Shown here: piece by piece, positions 14,051 to 18,732 of the stretch
Layout: each line of letters begins with the position of its first letter
Position numbering within the stretch: the first letter of the stretch is position 1
DNA from: AG41 sp035943095
GTDB lineage: Bacteria > Gemmatimonadota > Gemmatimonadetes > Gemmatimonadales > GWC2-71-9
Direction: 5' to 3'
DNA length: 18,732 nt
Assembly: GCA_035943095.1 (NCBI GenBank)
Contig: DASZCN010000052.1
Coordinates: 1-18,732, forward strand
The notes under the pieces: generated by a model
What the model was told of the DNA's origin: nothing
Seen by the model: the letters and a program-made list of their open reading frames with translations, nothing else
Database searches by the model: none
Position numbers and translations under genes: made by a program

Positions 14051-14854
14051 ATGGGCAAACTCTTCGCCGTCGTGGTCGCCATCATCACGGTTGTCTCGAC
14101 CGCCATTTTCGTCGGACATGTCTGGTGGCCCCCCGCGGACATCTCGGTGCACGGGCCCGGCATCGACCAACAGATGAGGGAGACCATGGTCATGACGGGA
14201 CTCTTGTTCGTGGTCTCGCAGCTGGCGCTCGCCCTCTTTGCCTGGCGCTACAGCGCCGCTCCGGACGGACGGAAGATCAAGATTTTTCCCGGGGGACCAA
14301 AGCCCCTGGTGCTGCTGGCCATTGTGCTGGTCGGGATTGAAATCCTCGCCCTCACGTTCGTCGGCTCCAAGGTGTGGGCCGGCATTTTCCAGGCGCCCCC
14401 CGATCCCAACTCGCTCGTCGTCGACGTGCAGGCCGAGCAGTTTGCTTTCTATTTCCGCTATCCCGGCGCGGACGGCACGTTCGGCGGCACCCATCCAGAA
14501 TTGATCAATGAAGCCAGCGAGAACTTCTTCGGGCTCGATCCGGCGCACGATGTCGACGCGCGCGACGACATCGTCGTCCCCAGTTTAGTCATCCCGGTCA
14601 ACCGGCCCATTCTGCTGCGCATGCACGCCAAGGACGTCAACCACTCGTTCTACGTGCCGGAGCTCCGGATCCAGCAGGACTTCGTCCCCGGTCTCATGGT
14701 GCCGCTCCATTTCACTGCCACCCAGACCGGGAAGTACGAGATCGTGTGCACACAGCTCTGTGGCTTGGGACATTACAACATGCGCGCCTATCTCGAGGTG
14801 ATGCCGCAAACCCAGTTCGACCAGTGGCTGAAGGACAAAGCGGCACAACAATAA
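14051..14854 (+). CDS. coxB: Cytochrome c oxidase subunit II (CuA)
   Basis: 267 residues. Three hydrophobic segments lie at about 4-22, 46-65 and 84-105, where subunit II normally has two after processing; the first may be a signal or an extra anchor. The periplasmic cupredoxin domain has NHSFYVPELRIQQDFVPG with H198 and the CuA cluster CTQLCGLGHYNM (C233, C237, H241, M244). The usual bridging Glu between the cysteines is Gln235. This residue contributes only a backbone carbonyl to CuA, so the centre should still form, but in canonical enzymes its side chain also binds the Mg ion. The protein takes electrons from the periplasmic carriers encoded just upstream. It starts eight bases after the preceding stop codon. 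No C-terminal cytochrome c domain is attached, so it is not a caa3 fusion. Confidence 0.95.
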   Translation: MGKLFAVVVAIITVVSTAIFVGHVWWPPADISVHGPGIDQQMRETMVMTGLLFVVSQLALALFAWRYSAAPDGRKIKIFPGGPKPLVLLAIVLVGIEILALTFVGSKVWAGIFQAPPDPNSLVVDVQAEQFAFYFRYPGADGTFGGTHPELINEASENFFGLDPAHDVDARDDIVVPSLVIPVNRPILLRMHAKDVNHSFYVPELRIQQDFVPGLMVPLHFTATQTGKYEIVCTQLCGLGHYNMRAYLEVMPQTQFDQWLKDKAAQQ

Positions 14855-14868
14855 AGAGGTAAGGCCCA

Positions 14869-16653
14869 ATGCCACCGACCGCGGCACCTGCAGCCGTTCA
14901 TCACCATGCGCCCCCGCAGGGTTTCTGGCGGAAGCACGTTTTCAGCCTCGATCACAAAGTGATCGGGAAGCAGTATCTCGATCTGGCGCTCGTGGCCGTG
15001 GTGACGGGGATGGTGCTGTCGTGGTTGATGCGGATCCATCTCGCATGGCCGAACCTGCCGATTCCGGGCTTGGCGAAGTTGTCGCCCAACGGGGCCGCCG
15101 GCGGCATCATCACGCCGGAGTACTATCTCTCGCTCATGACGATGCACGCCACGATCATGGTGTTCTTCGTCCTGACGAGTGCGCCATTCGCGGGATTCGG
15201 CAATTACTTCCTGCCGATTCAGGTCGGGGCGGAGGACATGGCGTTCCCCCGCTTCAACATGATGTCCTTCTGGACGACCTTCGTGGCATTTCTCGTTCTC
15301 ATCAGCTCGTTCTTCGTGGCCGATGGGCCCGCGCTCTCGGGCTGGACGGCCTACGCGCCGCTGAGCGCGGTTGGCAAGGACGCCGGACCGGGGCAGGGAC
15401 TCGGTCAGACGCTGTGGGCGCTGTCGATCGCCATCTTCTGCGTGGGGCAGCTGTTCGGGTCGCTGAACTTCATCACGACGACGCTCGACCTGCGCACCAA
15501 AGGCATGTCGCTCGCCCGCATGCCCATGTCCACTTGGGCGTGGTTCATCACCTCGGTCATCGGTCTGATCGCGTTCGCGGTGTTGATGCCGGCCTGCATC
15601 CTGCTGTTGCTCGACCAGCGGGCCGGCACGAGCTTCTTCATCCCCGGCGGGCTCGTGCTCAGCGATCGCCTCCAGCCCCATGCCGGCGGTTCCCCGCTCC
15701 TGTGGCAGCACCTGTTCTGGTTCTTCGGCCATCCCGAGGTGTACGTCGCGATCCTGCCCGGGTTCGGCATCGTCTCGCACATCCTTCCCGTCTTCGCGCG
15801 CAAGCCCCTGCTCGGCCCGCGCGTTCTCATCGGGTGCATGGTCGCGATTGCGTTTCTGAGTTACACGGTGTGGGGGCACCACATGTTCTTGAGCGGGATG
15901 AACCCGTTTTCAGCGCTGTTGTTCTCCGTACCGACGCTCATCATCACGATTCCCGCCACGATTGCGACGCTCCTGTGGATTGGCACGATCTACGGCGCCA
16001 AGCTGCGTCTCAAGACGCCGGCGCTGTTTTGTCTGGGCTTCATCTCGGTGTTCGTGAGCGGGGGGCTGAGTGGCTTCTTCCTGGCGCAGCCGTCGATTGA
16101 CACTTACTTGCATGCTACCTACTTCGTGGTGGCCCATTTCCACTTCGTGATGGCGGTCGCCGCCATGTTCGGCATCTTCGCCGGCACGTACTTCTGGTTT
16201 CCGAAGATTTTCGGCCGGATGATGAACGAGCCGTTGGGCAAGTGGCACTTCTGGCTCACCTTCATCGGCGTCTACTGCATCTTCATGCCGATGCACTACC
16301 TCGGCCTCGCGGGCAGTGTGCGCCGCTACTCGGCATTCACCGACGACTACTTGAAGCCGCTGATCCCGCTACATCGCTTCGTGACGATCGCCGCGCTGTT
16401 CACCGGGGCCGCCCAGTTGATCTTCCTGTACAATCTGATCCGCGCGCGGTTCCGCGGGCCACCGGCCCCCGATAACCCCTGGGAGGCCACGACACTCGAG
16501 TGGTCCACGCCGTCGTCCCCGCCGCCGTTCGACAACTTCGGCGGCCATCCGCCCGCCGTGTACCACGGGCCTCAGGAGTACGGGGTGAAGGGCACCAAGG
16601 GCGATTACATCATGCAGGCCTCGCCCGAATCCGCGGCCGTCGGCGCGGACTGA
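14869..16653 (+). CDS. coxA: Cytochrome c oxidase subunit I (heme-copper oxidase, A type)
   Basis: 594 residues with twelve or more membrane helices. Heme a ligands are H93 and H425; the heme a3 ligand is H423 (VAHFHF). CuB ligands are H288 and H337/H338 (WGHHMF). The cross-linked Tyr is Y292 and the gate Glu is E290, both in GHPEVY, which marks an A1-type enzyme. The D-channel residues are present (N112, D123 and N130, in GNYFLPIQVGAEDMAFPRFN). Two canonical sites are missing. The K-channel lysine of the 'PTGIK' helix is replaced by A366 (PATIA). The Mg-site Asp after H415 is A416 (LHATYF). A soluble Pro-rich tail of about 65 residues closes the protein. The enzyme reduces O2 and pumps protons. 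A good ribosome site (AGAGGTAAGG) precedes the ATG. Confidence 0.97.
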   Translation: MPPTAAPAAVHHHAPPQGFWRKHVFSLDHKVIGKQYLDLALVAVVTGMVLSWLMRIHLAWPNLPIPGLAKLSPNGAAGGIITPEYYLSLMTMHATIMVFFVLTSAPFAGFGNYFLPIQVGAEDMAFPRFNMMSFWTTFVAFLVLISSFFVADGPALSGWTAYAPLSAVGKDAGPGQGLGQTLWALSIAIFCVGQLFGSLNFITTTLDLRTKGMSLARMPMSTWAWFITSVIGLIAFAVLMPACILLLLDQRAGTSFFIPGGLVLSDRLQPHAGGSPLLWQHLFWFFGHPEVYVAILPGFGIVSHILPVFARKPLLGPRVLIGCMVAIAFLSYTVWGHHMFLSGMNPFSALLFSVPTLIITIPATIATLLWIGTIYGAKLRLKTPALFCLGFISVFVSGGLSGFFLAQPSIDTYLHATYFVVAHFHFVMAVAAMFGIFAGTYFWFPKIFGRMMNEPLGKWHFWLTFIGVYCIFMPMHYLGLAGSVRRYSAFTDDYLKPLIPLHRFVTIAALFTGAAQLIFLYNLIRARFRGPPAPDNPWEATTLEWSTPSSPPPFDNFGGHPPAVYHGPQEYGVKGTKGDYIMQASPESAAVGAD

Positions 16654-16659
16654 GCGGCG

Positions 16660-17292
16660 GTGCTCGCAGCTCGCTCGTCTCCGACGACCACCACCGTGCC
16701 CGCCCCGCGGACGCCGCCCACCGAGCCCACGCTCACGGGCGTCTGGGTCGGGATCGCGACCATTACGATGTCGTTCGCGGCGTTCACGGCCGCGCTGGTG
16801 GCGCGCCAGGGGGCCGCCGCCGATTGGCAGCATTTCCGGCTGCCACCGATCCTGTATCTCAATACGCTCGTGCTGCTCATGAGCAGTGGTACGTTCGAAC
16901 TGTCCCGCCGCCGGATCCTGGCAGTCCCCGCGCCGGCGTGGGACGAGGAGGGCGCGGTCCTCGACTTGCCGCCGCAGGGGTTGTCGTGGCTTTACGTGAC
17001 CCTCGTCTTGGGACTGCTGTTCGTGGGCGGCCAGCTCGAGGCGTGGCGCGGGCTCTCCGCGCAGGGCGTGTTCCTGGCCACGAACCCCAGCAGCGCGTTC
17101 TTCTATGTCCTCACCGCGCTGCACGGGGTGCACGTGCTGGGCGGCTTAGGAGGCTTGCTCTATGTGCTGCACCGCTTGACCCACGCCTCGAGTGCCAAGG
17201 CCCGGACTGCCCTCCGCGGCGCCGCGCTCTATTGGCATTTCATGGCTGCGCTATGGCTGTATCTCCTGGTGATCCTTGTCACGCGCGTGTAA
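16660..17292 (+). CDS. coxC: Cytochrome c oxidase subunit III family protein (first of two)
   Basis: 210 residues from a GTG six bases after the coxA stop. After a Pro/Thr-rich N-terminus there are five hydrophobic segments (about 26-46, 61-77, 110-126, 150-170 and 187-207). The subunit III signatures LNTLVLLMSSGTFELSRRR, TALHGVHVLGG and ALYWHFMAALWLYL are all present. Five rather than seven helices is the form seen in many bacterial oxidases. Subunit III stabilises the binuclear centre and the proton-uptake path and holds lipid; it has no cofactor. It keeps the conserved HGxHV and YWHF motifs that the next gene has partly lost, so it may be the canonical copy. The start has only a weak ribosome site. 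Confidence 0.9.
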   Translation: MLAARSSPTTTTVPAPRTPPTEPTLTGVWVGIATITMSFAAFTAALVARQGAAADWQHFRLPPILYLNTLVLLMSSGTFELSRRRILAVPAPAWDEEGAVLDLPPQGLSWLYVTLVLGLLFVGGQLEAWRGLSAQGVFLATNPSSAFFYVLTALHGVHVLGGLGGLLYVLHRLTHASSAKARTALRGAALYWHFMAALWLYLLVILVTRV

Positions 17293-17307
17293 TGGGCGGG
17301 AGGTGAC

Positions 17308-17937
17308 GTGAGCGAATCTGCGGTGACCCTCGGGGCTCAGGCGGGAGCGCGGATGGAACCGTCTCCGTACGGCATTGAGTCCAAGAAACTGGCGATCTGG
17401 CTGTTCATCATCGCCGACGCCGCCACCTTTGGCGCGATGCTCTTCGCCTACGGCTATCTCCGGCTTGCCAATCCGGACTGGAGCAGGCCGTTCGCGTTCT
17501 GGCCGACGATCGCGAACGCCGTCGCCATGACGGTCGTGCTGCTGGTGAGCAGCCTGACCATGGTAGTGGCGGTCGGCACTGCGCAAGCCGGCCAGAAAGC
17601 CACGACCGTCCGCTGGCTCGGCGTGACGATGCTGTTGGGCCTCGTGTTCGCGGTGCTGCACCTCTGGGAGTGGTCCGGGATGTTCGCAGAGGGCTGGCGC
17701 CTGTTCCAAAACCCGCTGGGCGGCTCCGCGCTATTCGGAGCCACGTTCTTCAGTATCACCGGATTGAGCCTCCTGCACGTGATCGCCGGCATCATCGCGC
17801 TGGCCGTGATCACCCGCGGCTACCTGCGCGGACGCTTCGACACGGGCCACATCGAGACGACCGGCCTGTATTGGCAGTTCGTGAACGTGGTATGGATGTT
17901 CGTGTTCCCACTCGTCTACTTGATGAACGCTCGCTGA
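17308..17937 (+). CDS. Cytochrome c oxidase subunit III family protein (second copy)
   Basis: 209 residues from a GTG with a strong GGGAGGTGAC ribosome site. Five hydrophobic segments lie at about 29-50, 68-90, 104-120, 142-165 and 183-205. Subunit III features are KLAIWLFIIADAATFGAML, LHLWEWSGMF, LSLLHVIAGI and GLYWQFVNVVWMFVFPL. Relative to the family, the HG of HGxHV is LL and YWHF is YWQF, so two conserved His are replaced. It is clearly homologous to the previous gene but very different in sequence, so it is not a recent duplication. The two may pair in one oxidase or serve as alternative subunits. It keeps the WEW motif that is hard to find in the first copy. Confidence 0.88.
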   Translation: MSESAVTLGAQAGARMEPSPYGIESKKLAIWLFIIADAATFGAMLFAYGYLRLANPDWSRPFAFWPTIANAVAMTVVLLVSSLTMVVAVGTAQAGQKATTVRWLGVTMLLGLVFAVLHLWEWSGMFAEGWRLFQNPLGGSALFGATFFSITGLSLLHVIAGIIALAVITRGYLRGRFDTGHIETTGLYWQFVNVVWMFVFPLVYLMNAR

Positions 17938-17956
17938 GGAAGCGAAAGGCCAGGCC

Positions 17957-18271
17957 ATGGGCACCGGTGTCGCAAGTCAAGGTCCAGGCATGAAAGCGTA
18001 CGTGACCGTGTGGGTGGGGCTGCTCCTGATTGTGGCCGTCGAGGTGGTGCTGACCTACGAGCATCTGCCGACCGAGCGGCTCTTGGTGGCGCTCCTCCTG
18101 CTCGCGTTCGTCGAGGCGGCGCTCGGGCTCATGTACTTGATGCACTTGAAGTACGAGCGCCCGGTGTTGTTCTGGAGCCTGATCCCCTACCTGATCTTTG
18201 CCATGTTCATGCTCGATCACGTTTGGCCCGACGCGCTGCGCCTGATGCACCAGCGGTTGGCCGGGCATTAG
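17957..18271 (+). CDS. coxD: Cytochrome c oxidase subunit IV family protein
   Basis: 104 residues with three hydrophobic segments (VTVWVGLLLIVAVEVVL, LLVALLLLAFVEAALGLMYL and FWSLIPYLIFAMFMLDH) and the family signature YLMHLKYERP at the end of the second helix. This is the small bacterial subunit IV (COX4_pro type), which helps stabilise the oxidase but carries no cofactor. An in-frame ATG at 17990 (MKAYVTVWVG) gives a form closer to the usual family start and also has an AAGG upstream, so the true start is uncertain. It follows the second subunit III gene by 19 bp. Confidence 0.85.
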   Translation: MGTGVASQGPGMKAYVTVWVGLLLIVAVEVVLTYEHLPTERLLVALLLLAFVEAALGLMYLMHLKYERPVLFWSLIPYLIFAMFMLDHVWPDALRLMHQRLAGH

Positions 18272-18285
18272 ACCCCGAGGTCATC

Positions 18286-18411
18286 GTGGTGGGCATGGGA
18301 GCCCTGCTCACAGGCATGGTCATCCTGATGGTGCCGGCTTTCCTCATCGTCACCGGCATCACAATGATGGCATATCGCAGGCACAAACGTGGAGTGGACG
18401 ACGATACGTGA
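18286..18411 (+). CDS. 41-residue single-helix membrane protein at the end of the oxidase operon
   Basis: A short frame starting at GTG (18286 or 18289; ATG at 18295 is also possible), with GAGGT about five bases upstream. It encodes VVGMGALLTGMVILMVPAFL, then IVTGITMMAYRRHKRGVDDDT: one transmembrane helix followed by a basic then acidic tail, consistent with the positive-inside rule for a cytoplasmic C-terminus. It begins 14 bases after the coxD stop, the same spacing as other genes in this operon. Small single-helix subunits (for example CcoQ-like or CydX-like proteins) are known for several oxidases, so an accessory or assembly subunit is a reasonable guess. No specific family is recognised. 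Confidence 0.55.
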   Translation: MVGMGALLTGMVILMVPAFLIVTGITMMAYRRHKRGVDDDT

Positions 18412-18546
18412 TCAGCTGATGGCGCCCGGTGTTGAAGATGTGCTCGTGCGGTTGGGATGGCGTTTTCGAACACTAGGGCGCGTCGTTCCAGCAGCAACCC
18501 GACGCCGAACCCCGCCGTCGCGGGCCGCGACTGTTTCGGAAAGCCG

Positions 18547-18580
18547 AAGCCCCGCCGTTCGGTACTCGACGGCGGGGCTT
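18547..18580. terminator. Perfect 12-bp hairpin between oxidase operon and tRNA-Arg, probably bidirectional
   Basis: AAGCCCCGCCGT and ACGGCGGGGCTT flank a 10-base loop with no mismatch. It lies about 135 bases after the last operon gene and 13 bases beyond the tRNA 3' end on the minus strand, where transcription from both sides converges. T-runs are short (TT on the plus side, TT then CGGCTTT on the minus side), so it may need help from Rho or NusA, but symmetry and position argue for a shared terminator. Confidence 0.75.
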
Positions 18581-18592
18581 CGAGCCATCACA

Positions 18593-18666
18593 TGCGCCAG
18601 CCGCGATTCGAACGCGGGACCTTCGGCTCCGGAGGCCGACGCTCTATCCATCTGAGCTACTGGCGC
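18593..18666 (-). tRNA. tRNA-Arg (anticodon CCG)
   Basis: The minus strand folds as a complete cloverleaf of 74 nt. The acceptor stem is GCGCCAG with CTGGCGC, and the discriminator is A. The D-arm is GCTC/GAGC. The anticodon stem is TCGGC/GCCGA with the seven-base loop CTCCGGA, giving anticodon CCG (reads CGG, Arg). The T-arm is CCGCG TTCGAAT CGCGG. The 3' CCA is not encoded. It is convergent with the oxidase operon. Confidence 0.95.
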
Positions 18667-18676
18667 GCGGTGAATC

Positions 18677-18726
18677 GAGGTTGTGGAGGTCGGTGGAGGA
18701 TGGTGGAAGACGGTGGAGGTTGTGCT
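18677..18726. repeat. G-rich GGAGGTT/GGTGGA repeat at the right window edge
   Basis: The stretch repeats units such as GAGGTTGT, GGAGGTCGG, TGGAGGATGG and GGTGGAGGTTGT. Its composition and unit length match the left arm of the inverted repeat at 1344-1443. It lies just upstream of the tRNA-Arg gene on the minus strand. The matching C-rich arm, if any, would lie beyond the window. Confidence 0.6.
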
Positions 18727-18732
18727 GTACCT

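Noticed and set aside
14051..14854. Caa3-type subunit II with fused cytochrome c
   Set aside because: The protein ends shortly after the CuA domain and has no CxxCH motif.
14788..15882. 364-codon minus-strand open frame inside coxA
   Set aside because: Antisense to a highly conserved gene, with His/Arg/Glu-rich low-complexity translation and no ribosome site.
14869..16653. B-type (ba3) or cbb3 oxidase, given the missing K-channel lysine
   Set aside because: The GHPEVY motif, intact D-channel residues and the subunit II/III/IV neighbours all indicate an A-type enzyme.

Overview
The window is GC-rich and almost fully coding. It comes from a diderm bacterium: it encodes an outer-membrane beta-barrel protein ending in Phe, periplasmic cytochromes c and an aa3-type oxidase. 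Gene content and style (EGY-like site-2 protease, DUF4129/DUF4350/MoxR/DUF58 cluster, GGAGGTT-type intergenic repeats) remind me of Gemmatimonadota or a neighbouring phylum. That placement is an impression from sequence style, not a demonstrated assignment.

Region 1 (1-2000). The left edge holds the first 30 codons of transcription termination factor Rho on the minus strand. A site-2 (M50) membrane metalloprotease diverges from it. A long GGAGGTT-rich inverted repeat follows, then two tiny abutting genes: an unrecognised 94-residue protein and a 63-residue protein that looks like a free-standing histidine-kinase DHp (phosphoacceptor) domain.

Region 2 (2150-9883). This is a membrane/AAA+ cluster. 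Two paralogous multi-pass membrane proteins flank a minus-strand RDD-SpoIIM (DUF95) fusion. After the second paralogue come DUF4129, DUF4350, a MoxR AAA+ ATPase and a DUF58 protein, with overlapping ends that indicate translational coupling. Actinobacterial moxR2-type loci carry a similar set with RDD and SpoIIM as separate genes. The cluster probably assembles or remodels envelope proteins, but its substrate is unknown.

Region 3 (9884-11019). This holds a decayed, frameshifted gene remnant, a 9-bp tandem repeat, a small zinc-ribbon gene with a clear intrinsic terminator, and a good sigma70-type promoter (TTGACA, 16 bp, TACACT).

Region 4 (11020-18411). Nine tightly packed plus-strand genes follow that promoter: a Cyc2-like monoheme cytochrome-porin fusion, a diheme cytochrome c, a secreted cupredoxin-like protein, oxidase subunits II and I, two subunit-III proteins, subunit IV and a 41-residue single-helix protein. 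The order matches the Acidithiobacillus ferrooxidans rus operon (cyc2-cyc1-orf-coxB-coxA-coxC-coxD-rus), which carries electrons from extracellular Fe(II) to O2. This is the most interesting part of the window: a candidate complete route from the outer membrane to oxygen. Subunit I lacks the canonical K-channel lysine, and subunits I and II together lack two canonical ligands of the structural Mg site.

A perfect 12-bp hairpin then separates this operon from a convergent tRNA-Arg(CCG). Another GGAGGTT-like repeat closes the window.
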